Of a stretch of 64,000 bases of DNA, positions 34,212-41,752 are shown one piece after another (positions within the stretch are counted from its first letter, which is position 1; each line of letters starts with the position of its first letter). Origin of the DNA: Changpingibacter yushuensis (GTDB taxonomy: Bacteria; Actinomycetota; Actinomycetes; Actinomycetales; Actinomycetaceae). The stretch is from NCBI RefSeq assembly GCF_014041995.1, contig NZ_CP059492.1, forward strand, positions 930,001 to 994,000, written 5' to 3'. The notes under the pieces are model-generated. The model did no database searches. It was given only the letters and a program-made list of their open reading frames with translations, and had not been told where the DNA came from. The position numbers and the translations under genes were made by a program.

Positions 34212-34219
34212 GAGAGTGC

Positions 34220-35938
34220 ATGACTGAGATTTCCCTTGGTGTCGTGGGTTCACGAGACATCGCGCATGAGCTCACTCAGGTCGGCTTTTCCGTCGTCTCG
34301 AGTGAAGACCCGATTGCGAGTGCCGCGCTGTCGTCATCGACTTTCCTCACGATCGTGATTGACTCACCGAGTCATCCGCCGCTTCTGAGTGCGATGGTGG
34401 ACAACCTTGTCGCCCAAGGGGTGCGTGTCGCCGTTCTGGATTGTCCGGGAGGTGTGCTGGCCTCTTCCAACGCAGATGCGGCCCACATTTCGCGGTCTGA
34501 GCCTGTGAATCTCGCGGTGTTGCTCTCTCAATGTGGTGTGGAGCCTGCCCGTGCCATCGCTGCCGCGACCGTGACAATCCCCAGAATTGATTCTGAGCCA
34601 CCTACGGCCCCCGTACGTGGAGATGCCCCACCGAGCACCCAAACGGCTGTGAGAGCCGATCCTGTGCGTCCTGAGCCATATGTCGCACCCGAACGCACTT
34701 CAGCGTTTGCACAGCCCCCGAAGGAGCCGTTCGAGCCGGTTTCGGTCACACCGGCATCTGTCGACGATTTTGAGCCAGTGCCGGTGGCTGACGAACCACC
34801 ACCAGCGACGTACAAGCCGACCCCATCATTTGAGCCACCACCAGCGGCATTTGAACCCGCCCCAGCGGCATTTGAACCCGCCCCAGCGGCATTTGAACCC
34901 GCCCCAGCAGCGGACCATCCGTTTGAGCCGCCAGTTGGTGTCTACACCCCATCAGCGGGGTTTGAGTCGGTGCGCACGCCGATTGACCAGGTCTCCAGAG
35001 GCGCGTTCGAGTCACTCGGGCCGGTTCATGCCAGCCATAGGGCTCGAGCGTTCGCTTTTGACGACGACCTTCGCCGGGAGCAGCCCAACCAGGGCATCCT
35101 CATCCTCGTCATGAGTGGCAAGGGCGGAGCGTTGAAGACGACCCTGTCGATGTGTCTGGCACAGGCTGTTGGTCGCCACGGACTCAAGGCAACACTCATC
35201 GACGCGAACCGTGGACAGGCCGATGTGTCAACCATGCTTCGTCTTCGTCCGGGTTTTCCCACGATCTGGAATTATGCGATGGGAAGCGCGTATTCCGAAA
35301 TTGCCATGACGCCAGCAATGGTGAGTGACTATCGTCCTTCCATCCTTGATGACGTTCTCTTCAAGTTTGTTGCCGGTCCAAACGCGGGCACATCTGACGC
35401 AAAAACGGTCACTCACCGTGTCTACCAAGACGTCATAAACAATGCTCTCAATGACTCCGATGTGGTGATTGTAGATACTCAGATCATGGAGGACTCCGAC
35501 CAGTCTGGTTTATTCACAAATGTGTTCCTTCCAGCGTTGAGAAATCAACGCAACCCGACATGGTCCGTCTTCTTGACCGAGACGAGTAGACAGTCCCGCG
35601 ACAACATGGTGAACCGAGTCACCTCCATGGTCAAAGAGGAAGCAGTTGACGCCAGTCACATCCTTCTCTGTCTGACACAGAAGGGCGAAAGTGACGACAA
35701 GGTCGAGCAGCAACTCATCGAAGCGGTCAGTAACGGACGTCTTCCCGGAACATGGGTGGGGAGCGTCCCTTTCGACGAGGCTGCCCGCAGTTCACAGGCC
35801 CTTGGACATCTCATCGACGGAAACGCCACATTCGTTCCAGTCGTGACGACAGTGTTGAGTTCGGTAACCGGAGATCCTCGTTTCGACACTGAGAAGACAT
35901 CAGGGAAGAAGAAGAGGTTCTCGTGGCGTCGCCGGTGA
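34220..35938 (+). CDS. ParA/MinD-like ATPase with a Pro-rich central linker
   Basis: 572 residues. The N-terminal ~120 residues form a small alpha/beta domain. A long Pro/Ala/Glu linker (about 125-265) carries three exact FEPAPAA repeats. The C-terminal ATPase begins ILILVMSGKGGALKTTLS near residue 294: a deviant Walker A in which the usual KGGxGKTT has Leu for Gly. DANRGQADVS and VVIVDTQIMED follow as Walker A' and B. Such fusions occur among partition and pole-organising ATPases. Lying next to the repeat region, it is the likely partition ATPase; no ParB-type partner is recognised, so one of the next genes may fill that role. Confidence 0.7.
   Translation: MTEISLGVVGSRDIAHELTQVGFSVVSSEDPIASAALSSSTFLTIVIDSPSHPPLLSAMVDNLVAQGVRVAVLDCPGGVLASSNADAAHISRSEPVNLAVLLSQCGVEPARAIAAATVTIPRIDSEPPTAPVRGDAPPSTQTAVRADPVRPEPYVAPERTSAFAQPPKEPFEPVSVTPASVDDFEPVPVADEPPPATYKPTPSFEPPPAAFEPAPAAFEPAPAAFEPAPAADHPFEPPVGVYTPSAGFESVRTPIDQVSRGAFESLGPVHASHRARAFAFDDDLRREQPNQGILILVMSGKGGALKTTLSMCLAQAVGRHGLKATLIDANRGQADVSTMLRLRPGFPTIWNYAMGSAYSEIAMTPAMVSDYRPSILDDVLFKFVAGPNAGTSDAKTVTHRVYQDVINNALNDSDVVIVDTQIMEDSDQSGLFTNVFLPALRNQRNPTWSVFLTETSRQSRDNMVNRVTSMVKEEAVDASHILLCLTQKGESDDKVEQQLIEAVSNGRLPGTWVGSVPFDEAARSSQALGHLIDGNATFVPVVTTVLSSVTGDPRFDTEKTSGKKKRFSWRRR
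34847..34909 (+). repeat. Three tandem 21-bp repeats within parA
   Basis: GCATTTGAACCCGCCCCAGC with a variable last base, three times in a row, encoding FEPAPAA units of the linker. The near-identical DNA suggests recent slippage. Confidence 0.85.
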
Positions 35939-36408
35939 AACAGCCCTCGTGGTTCACCGGACCATCCGTCCCCACGCCGACATCACGGTCGTCTGCCATC
36001 ACATCGGCCGAGGGGCACGCGGCCCGCAGAGCAGCAGACCGTGAACGTGGGGTGTTCTTGACACATGTTCACCAGTCCAAGATGAGCGTGTGGCAGGCAT
36101 TAGGTGAGGCTGACCGTCGCGGGGGCGCCTTGTCCAAAGTTCCATTGACCCGCATTCTCATAGAGACGGGGGAGTCTCGTACGCGTGCCGTGTGGATTCC
36201 CAAGCGTGTCGTCGAACTGACGGGGGAAGCCAAGAAGACCCGAGGTCCGGTCAATGTCTCATGGATGTGCGACAAGAAAGCCGGCGGGAATCGGTTGCTG
36301 TGCTTGGCCGAAGTGTTGTCTGAACGCGGGGATGTGCCGTGGCCAGGATTCCCGTTCGTCGTGCCACCTTTCGATGTAGACGAGGTGGCCTCGGCATGGA
36401 CAGCATGA
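35923..36408 (+). CDS. Hypothetical protein coupled to parA, weak resemblance to actinobacterial IHF
   Basis: 161 residues from a GTG inside the end of parA. The middle (VWQALGEADRRGGALSKVPL, then TRILIETGESRTRA) faintly resembles the helical core of the actinobacterial integration host factor, a DNA-binding protein. Because it follows parA directly, it is a candidate DNA-binding partner for partition. The stop overlaps the next ATG (ATGA). Confidence 0.45.
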   Translation: MASPVKQPSWFTGPSVPTPTSRSSAITSAEGHAARRAADRERGVFLTHVHQSKMSVWQALGEADRRGGALSKVPLTRILIETGESRTRAVWIPKRVVELTGEAKKTRGPVNVSWMCDKKAGGNRLLCLAEVLSERGDVPWPGFPFVVPPFDVDEVASAWTA

Positions 36409-37697
36409 AAGAAAAGGTCGCTCACGCACTCCAAGATGAGGCGGACGTGGTGAGTCTTGCCGCCGAACTGGTGGAGGTGTTCAAGGGGTCCGGGCAACGC
36501 CGGGTCAGGTCTCGGGTGCATGGCTTGAGCGCGGATGAAGCTGTCTCTTTGCTCAACGAAGCCTTCGTATGGTTCTTGCATCGAGCCCGCACCGATAGGA
36601 CATATCTGGACGGAATCAGTGACGTCATGTCAGTTCTCGTCATCCGCGCCCAGCAAGAAGGGTGGAGGTATGTTCATGAGCGTTCCAGCATCGTCTCAGG
36701 AACATCGGGGCAATTGTGGCGGCAACGCGAAATCATCAAGACGAGGACAGCGCTACTGGAACGGGGTGCGCCGTTCACCCGCGATGATCTGATCGAACAG
36801 ACGAATGCGCGTCTGGCAACCCAACGAAAAGACTTCGCCCGACAAGGGATGCGGGTCTCGCCCGTGGACGTGGCAATGCTCTACGGAGTGCGCGAACTCG
36901 ACAGTGAGCGTGCCAGCAATGTCGATGAACTCAGCGTGGCTGAAATCGTTCACGACACAGGTGGGCAAGGGATCTTCGGCGAGTTCATGAGCTGGTATGT
37001 CCAAGCGTGCATGGATGTGGGGATCAAACCTTCCCCCGAAGACCGCAAGGTGTGGGCGGCAGCCCATTCACTCTCACCCGCCCAGTGTTCCGAAATGGCA
37101 CGTCTGGCCGACCAAAAACTCGAACGTTACGCCGGACAAGGGATGGGCCGAGGACTATTCATCGCCGTGGAAGGGGTGCGCGGGGCAGGCTTGACCACTC
37201 AGGTGCGTCAGATTCACAAGCTTGTCCATTCGTGGAGGCGTGAATGTGTGGTGGTGCGTCTACGCTCCCCACGTGCCCGAATCTCCACACCATCATCCCG
37301 CGTCCTGTCATGGGCACTGTCTGTCGCTGAGGTCTCCGAGGTTGTCCGGGACGGACTGGATAATGGGGCCGTCGTCATCGCGGATCGGTTCACCGCGAGT
37401 GTGGAGGCGTTCGGGGAATCTGAAGGCTTTGATCTTGACGATGTTCGTTCCATCTCCCGCTTTGCGGGCACCAACCTTGTCCCGGATGCGACGATTCTTC
37501 TTGACGCGCCCGACGTACCCGGAGAACAGGATACTGATGGATGGGCCAGAGGGACCTACAGGTTTCTCAGCGAAGATCCGACATGGTTTTGTGTGGATGC
37601 CAGTCGCCCCGTCCCCGAGGTGACTCGAGAGGTGGAAGCGATCGTTGCCCGGGTGTGTGGCAGAGACATGAGCATCCCGCACACTACACGTGCATGA
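36405..37697 (+). CDS. Sigma-like domain fused to a thymidylate-kinase-like domain lacking the P-loop Lys
   Basis: 430 residues. N-terminal half: LLNEAFVWFLHRAR near 49-62, then RAQQEGWRYVHERSSIVSG (81-99), LWRQREI and LERGAPFTRDDLIEQT (118-133) and GMRVSPVDVAML follow the order and spacing of sigma regions 2-3. A charged helix near 212-242 could be a reduced region 4. C-terminal half: FIAVEGVRGAGLTTQ (252-266) is the thymidylate-kinase P-loop, but Leu replaces the catalytic Lys (EGxxGAGKTT). ADRFTASVEAFGE (326-338) is the DR(Y/F) motif and PDATILLDAP the following strand. Third gene of the parA operon, coupled by ATGA. The kinase-like call is firm; the sigma-like call is inference. Confidence 0.6.
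   Translation: MKEKVAHALQDEADVVSLAAELVEVFKGSGQRRVRSRVHGLSADEAVSLLNEAFVWFLHRARTDRTYLDGISDVMSVLVIRAQQEGWRYVHERSSIVSGTSGQLWRQREIIKTRTALLERGAPFTRDDLIEQTNARLATQRKDFARQGMRVSPVDVAMLYGVRELDSERASNVDELSVAEIVHDTGGQGIFGEFMSWYVQACMDVGIKPSPEDRKVWAAAHSLSPAQCSEMARLADQKLERYAGQGMGRGLFIAVEGVRGAGLTTQVRQIHKLVHSWRRECVVVRLRSPRARISTPSSRVLSWALSVAEVSEVVRDGLDNGAVVIADRFTASVEAFGESEGFDLDDVRSISRFAGTNLVPDATILLDAPDVPGEQDTDGWARGTYRFLSEDPTWFCVDASRPVPEVTREVEAIVARVCGRDMSIPHTTRA
37677..37685 (+). promoter_or_regulatory. CCGCACACT motif inside the fusion gene, 8 nt before the ATG at 37694
   Basis: Motif plus ACACGTGC plus ATG. It is read as Pro-His-Thr near the end of the upstream protein. Confidence 0.65.
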
Positions 37698-39163
37698 ACC
37701 AACTCGACCAAGTAGGTGGACTCCTCTGCCATTCAGGGACTCCTTCTTTCACGTTCACTGACTCAGGAATTGAACTGACCGACACGGCCATTGGTGTCAT
37801 CCGCCGCAAGAAGTGGTCAGTGTCGGCTATGAAGGCTCAGCATGGGTGTCGGGCACGCTTCGGGGTGGAAAAGCTCGTGCCGTGGAGGGTGGTTCCCCAT
37901 TCTCCGGCCCACATCGGCACGGTCTTCCATAGTGTCATGGAGAATCTGGCGGGATTGCCCGGCCCGGCACGCACACCGGATAAAGCCGCAGCGCTCATCA
38001 CGGATATGATTCGGCGCGAAATCCGGGCCGGGGTTCTCACTGATGATGACATGGTGGCCTATACCGACCGGGTGCGACCTCTTGTCACACGTATGTTCGA
38101 GATTGAGAATGTCGCCGCGATTGACACGTTCGCCTGCGAGAAATGGGTGAACCTGACGATCAGTGGTGTTCCGTTCACCGGTGCAGTGGACCGGCTGGAT
38201 ACAACGTCCACCGGTGGGCTGAAAGTTGTGGATTACAAGACCGGCAAGGTTCCCAACCTTCGTTTCGGAGACGACCACGGAGACCAGTTACGTGTCTACG
38301 CATGGGCCGTCCCGCGTGTCCTCAAGCGCGAGGTCGATGAAGCATTCCTCTACTATCCGGCCGCCCCTACCCGGGCAGATACCGTGCGCCAGGTGGACTT
38401 GTCTGAGGATGCGGTTGCCCGTGTCATCGACGACATTCCGGCCACCTATGCCCAACACATGAAAGACATGACTGACGCCTTCCTGCCGTTTGAGACCGGG
38501 CCACTGTGTGCATGGTGTCCACTGTCGGCGCTGTGTCCTGCCGCCCATGCGGCAGGCATTCAGCCGAGCGAACGCTATGACGGCGCACTTGACCCAGCCC
38601 AGACCGGACTCCTCACACCAACGCCTGCCATTGTCACACCCGAGCCTGCCCCCAACCCGGACGATGAGTTGCCCCGACAGGCACTGGATCGCCTGCGTCC
38701 CACGCCCGCACACACAGAAAGGGAGGGAAAGGACACCATCATGCCGATTTTTGACGAAGCCAAACCGTGGGAAGAGACCCGTGGGGTCAACGCCAACGCC
38801 TATTCGACCGCCACCGCATTCGGACTTATCGCACTCGCAGCCGAAAAACTCCACGAGCAGGGTCAGGGGGCGGTGATGGAAGATGTTGAAGCTCTCGCAG
38901 GGACGTTCGACTGGATGATTCATGCCGTGGCGAGCAAGGTCTCCCAGACAGACGACCCCGAGGCCGGTATTCACACGCGCCTGTCGGGTGCACTGCGCAC
39001 GAGTCTTCTCATCCATCCCATCCCCACCACGTTCGAAGTGGCCGACTGGAAGGCGTGGCAAAAGACAACCGCTAAGACGATGCTCACGGTCTGCGGTATC
39101 GCCTACGACATGTGTGATGCGAAGACACCCAAGACCAACGCCATCATCTCCTACCTTTCCTGA
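37694..39163 (+). CDS. RecB/Cas4-like PD-(D/E)xK nuclease with a C-terminal extra domain
   Basis: 489 residues. GTVFHSVMENL near 75, FTGAVDRLD near 160 and LKVVDYKTGK near 175-184 are the nuclease motifs (His, Asp, Asp-x-Lys). The Cys cluster CAWCPLSALC near 275 would bind an iron-sulfur centre as in AddB/Cas4 relatives. The last 140 residues form a separate helical domain. An ATG at 38741 at its start has a strong internal ribosome site (AAAGGGAGGGAAAGG), so that domain may also be made alone. Function: DNA end processing in recombination or replication. The start is fixed by the motif 8 nt upstream. Confidence 0.8.
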   Translation: MNQLDQVGGLLCHSGTPSFTFTDSGIELTDTAIGVIRRKKWSVSAMKAQHGCRARFGVEKLVPWRVVPHSPAHIGTVFHSVMENLAGLPGPARTPDKAAALITDMIRREIRAGVLTDDDMVAYTDRVRPLVTRMFEIENVAAIDTFACEKWVNLTISGVPFTGAVDRLDTTSTGGLKVVDYKTGKVPNLRFGDDHGDQLRVYAWAVPRVLKREVDEAFLYYPAAPTRADTVRQVDLSEDAVARVIDDIPATYAQHMKDMTDAFLPFETGPLCAWCPLSALCPAAHAAGIQPSERYDGALDPAQTGLLTPTPAIVTPEPAPNPDDELPRQALDRLRPTPAHTEREGKDTIMPIFDEAKPWEETRGVNANAYSTATAFGLIALAAEKLHEQGQGAVMEDVEALAGTFDWMIHAVASKVSQTDDPEAGIHTRLSGALRTSLLIHPIPTTFEVADWKAWQKTTAKTMLTVCGIAYDMCDAKTPKTNAIISYLS

Positions 39164-39186
39164 CACGACCCGCACGAAGGACACTC

Positions 39187-39768
39187 ATGACCCCCGAAGA
39201 CATCGCGTACGCCGCATTTGGTGCTACACCCCGCCAGTCCGACGAGTCCGACACGGACTGGGAGAACCGGGTGGCTCGCACCGGACAGAAGATCGCTCTG
39301 GCCGTCTCCAATCCGGAAACCACCATTATGCGGGCCATTGCTCGCGCCATCCCCGCACCCGACGACAAGCCGTTTCGCGCCACCATTGTTGACGTGCGAC
39401 TGGAGAAGCGTTCCAAGCGCACCATCGTCGAGACGTGGAGTGAGAAGAACGCCTCCGCAGACAAGATCGTCAAAGACGAACATGGTGACGATATGCCTCC
39501 CGGGCACGAGATCATTCGCACCCCCGCCAACTTTCCGGGGACGATCGACGCTCTCGTCTGTAAGGAGCTGACCACTCGTGCGATTGCACTTATGGGTCAT
39601 CAGATCCTCGTCTTCAAAATACTCGAGTCGTTCCAGAAGAACGGCAACACACTCAAGTCGAGAGTCATGCTCGACATGCGCGACCTCGGTGTTGACGATC
39701 GCTTCGAGGTCATCTATCGCACCAATGCTCGGGGGGAGAAGATACCGAGTCGGGCCGAACTGGTCTGA
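39187..39768 (+). CDS. Hypothetical protein of the recombination cluster
   Basis: 193 residues, no signal or membrane segment. It follows the RecB-like nuclease and is followed by a strong terminator. The C-terminal part (HQILVFKILESFQKNGN, then RVMLDMRDLG) has an OB-like rhythm. In phage operons a nuclease of this type is often paired with a single-strand annealing or binding protein; that role is only a guess here. Confidence 0.5.
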   Translation: MTPEDIAYAAFGATPRQSDESDTDWENRVARTGQKIALAVSNPETTIMRAIARAIPAPDDKPFRATIVDVRLEKRSKRTIVETWSEKNASADKIVKDEHGDDMPPGHEIIRTPANFPGTIDALVCKELTTRAIALMGHQILVFKILESFQKNGNTLKSRVMLDMRDLGVDDRFEVIYRTNARGEKIPSRAELV

Positions 39769-39786
39769 CTATCGTCCCGTGTATGA

Positions 39787-39818
39787 GTGGACCCACCTAG
39801 GTGAACAGGTGGGTCCAC
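39787..39818 (+). terminator. Terminator after the nuclease operon
   Basis: GTGGACCCACCT and AGGTGGGTCCAC form a perfect 12-bp stem with an 8-nt loop, followed by GTCTTTTCC. The next promoter motif begins 8 bases later. Confidence 0.75.
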
Positions 39819-39825
39819 GTCTTTT

Positions 39826-39834
39826 CCGCACACA
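39826..39834 (+). promoter_or_regulatory. CCGCACACA motif, 6 nt before the ATG at 39841
   Basis: Motif plus ACACAT plus ATG. A second ATG at 39868 has a GGAAGGAAG ribosome site, so two starts are possible. Confidence 0.5.
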
Positions 39835-39840
39835 ACACAT

Positions 39841-40437
39841 ATGAACACCGACCGGAAGGAAGAATCCATGACAGTCCAGTGGCCCTACGATGACGGATCG
39901 CCCGACGAAACCCCCACCAGCGCTGGGGAAGAACCCACCTTGGAGACACCCGCTCAGGAGGAGGATAACGTTGAAGCGCCTACCGGGCAGACCCGACGCC
40001 GAAAGAAGAAGAACGCTGTCGGCTCTGCCTCACGCGAGCAGCGCCGCAAGTTCAAGGACATCGCCCTTAAAGCAATCCAGTTGTACGAAGCCGCCCCTCT
40101 CTCACGCGATTACGTGGCGATCGAGTTGGGCATCAAGTCTTCCCGGCCCGAAGATCTCGCGATCGAAGCCCTCACGACTACCCGAGAGATGTCACCTCTG
40201 GGCGACATCCTCGCCATGTACACTCACGACAAGTTCGACATCCTCATGGAACTGGTTGGCAAGAACCGCGAAGAACATCGCACCATCTGGAATGCGTTGA
40301 AGGCATTGGGTGCGGCAGACGATACGCCCCTGCCCGCCGATGAACGAGAATCGGCCCGAGTCCTCGTGGATGCCATCACCTCCATCGACTCGGACACCGG
40401 CACCGACATTGCCACCGCCCTCGACCTTCTCGACTGA
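39841..40437 (+). CDS. Hypothetical protein, first gene of the VirB4 operon
   Basis: 198 residues (189 if started at 39868). The acidic N-terminal 50 residues are probably disordered; a basic patch (TRRRKKKN) and a helical domain follow. It heads the operon running through the zinc protein, TcpC-like and VirB4 genes. No family recognised. Confidence 0.55.
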   Translation: MNTDRKEESMTVQWPYDDGSPDETPTSAGEEPTLETPAQEEDNVEAPTGQTRRRKKKNAVGSASREQRRKFKDIALKAIQLYEAAPLSRDYVAIELGIKSSRPEDLAIEALTTTREMSPLGDILAMYTHDKFDILMELVGKNREEHRTIWNALKALGAADDTPLPADERESARVLVDAITSIDSDTGTDIATALDLLD

Positions 40438-40439
40438 CC

Positions 40440-40706
40440 ATGAAGTGTCGAAGCTGGAAAACTGTGGGGTCCCTTGCACATCAAGGGACCCCCGGGCGGC
40501 GACCCACCTGGACCCGATGCCACAACCCAGTCGAACCCGGACAGGTGCGCTGCCGCGACTGTTGGAACACCCTAGCCACCCACCCCGACCCAGACGTGCG
40601 CATTGCCCTAGCAGGTGAAGCGAACATTCCAGAAGACATCGCCGACTTCCTCGCTCACGATCCCGATCCGCGCGTCGTCGCCGCCATGGAAGGGCCACGA
40701 TCATGA
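40440..40706 (+). CDS. Zinc-ribbon protein with HEAT-like short repeats
   Basis: 88 residues. CHNPVEPGQVRCRDCW forms a zinc-binding loop near 27-42. Then two related units, HPDPDVRIALAGEANIP and HDPDPRVVAAM, resemble variant leucine-rich or HEAT repeats. It sits 2 bases after the previous stop and overlaps the next ATG. Likely a small scaffold protein; function unknown. Confidence 0.5.
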   Translation: MKCRSWKTVGSLAHQGTPGRRPTWTRCHNPVEPGQVRCRDCWNTLATHPDPDVRIALAGEANIPEDIADFLAHDPDPRVVAAMEGPRS

Positions 40707-41752
40707 GACAGAAGAATCCGTGGGACACCGACCTAGAGGACGCTCCCCGCTCCGATATTCCCGCAACAGGGAAGGTCGCCGCTCGCGCCAAACGGACCCG
40801 ACGCTACGTCACGTTCGCAACTATCTCCCTGCCCGTCCTCCTCTTCGTTTTCATCATGATTCTCGGCTCACTTCTGCTGGGGTCGGGCTCAACGAGTGAG
40901 ACGGATAGCTCCGAGCTTTCCGCCACCGAACAAGCAGGCCGGGCGCTTGCTATCCAGACGGTACAGTCGTGGCTCGACTCAGACCCAGCCCCACTGCCGT
41001 CTGGTGAGCTCGTCACGTGGGATGCGGTCGAATCCATCCCCTCTGTTTCTGCCACCGCCGATTCCAGTATGTCTGCCAGCACGGCAGATACGGACAGTTC
41101 TGGTTGGCCGGTGGATGTGCATACCTTGACTGTGGTGGCCACCTCGACCGGGCAGATGTTCCACACGCAGGTGGCGCTTACCAATACGAGTGCTGATCCG
41201 GTTGTCTCCTCAACTCCATCCCTCATCCCGTACACCCCAGTGTCTGAGACGAATGCGAACTCGTGGGCTGACCCGATCGTGCCAGTCGGATTGGATGATG
41301 AAGCCCTCTCCACATCGGTCCAGACATGGGCGGAAGCCTACTTCTCTGGAGACGCATCTAAGCTGCGGCAAGCTGTTGGCGACACGGACACGAACCACAC
41401 CTACATTCCCATGCCCGCTGCGAGCGTCGACGTCACAATTTTGGCCACGTCAGCATTGGAGGAGCTCGAAGATTCCAGCCAGAGTCCGGACACCATCATT
41501 GCCAACGTGGCTGTTGCAGCCATATGGCCGTCTACGGATGAGTCGGGCGAGTCAACCACCCCCACGCCGATCAGTTTCGATGTTCTCATCATTGACGCAA
41601 ACACGGCCTCTCCACGGGTTGTGACGTGGGGCGGGTCAGGGACGGGTCCGACATTGGAGGCATACGGGAACGCCCTTTCGGGGGTGTCGGTGGACAGCCC
41701 GGCCCAAGATTTGACCCAGTCAGCATCCCCCACGTCAGAGGCAACCTCATGA
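40703..41752 (+). CDS. TcpC/VirB8-like conjugation channel protein
   Basis: 349 residues. A cytoplasmic N-terminus with a basic stretch (ARAKRTRRYV) is followed by one membrane helix (about 38-62) and an extracellular part made of two similar alpha/beta domains (about 75-190 and 200-330), as in TcpC/VirB8 proteins of Gram-positive conjugation systems. Its stop overlaps the VirB4 ATG (ATGA). It would form the periplasm-side scaffold of the channel. Assignment by topology and by position directly before VirB4. Confidence 0.65.
   Translation: MRQKNPWDTDLEDAPRSDIPATGKVAARAKRTRRYVTFATISLPVLLFVFIMILGSLLLGSGSTSETDSSELSATEQAGRALAIQTVQSWLDSDPAPLPSGELVTWDAVESIPSVSATADSSMSASTADTDSSGWPVDVHTLTVVATSTGQMFHTQVALTNTSADPVVSSTPSLIPYTPVSETNANSWADPIVPVGLDDEALSTSVQTWAEAYFSGDASKLRQAVGDTDTNHTYIPMPAASVDVTILATSALEELEDSSQSPDTIIANVAVAAIWPSTDESGESTTPTPISFDVLIIDANTASPRVVTWGGSGTGPTLEAYGNALSGVSVDSPAQDLTQSASPTSEATS

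Larger units (their letters stand above)
33158..34219 (+). other. 1-kb non-coding repeat region before parA, candidate origin or centromere
   Basis: No gene on either strand. Repeats: CAACGAAAAGTC in both orientations (33574, 33597 inverted, 33891 inverted, 33973), and many GGGGACAC/GTGTCCCC units between 33586 and 33996. Three strong hairpins lie at 33476, 33561 and 34052. A cluster of short iterated units and palindromes next to a ParA gene is typical of a plasmid replication origin or partition site. Confidence 0.55.

Noticed and set aside
37694-38560. Cas4 as part of a CRISPR system
   Set aside because: The nuclease and Cys cluster resemble Cas4/AddB, but no other cas gene or array is present; general recombination is more likely.
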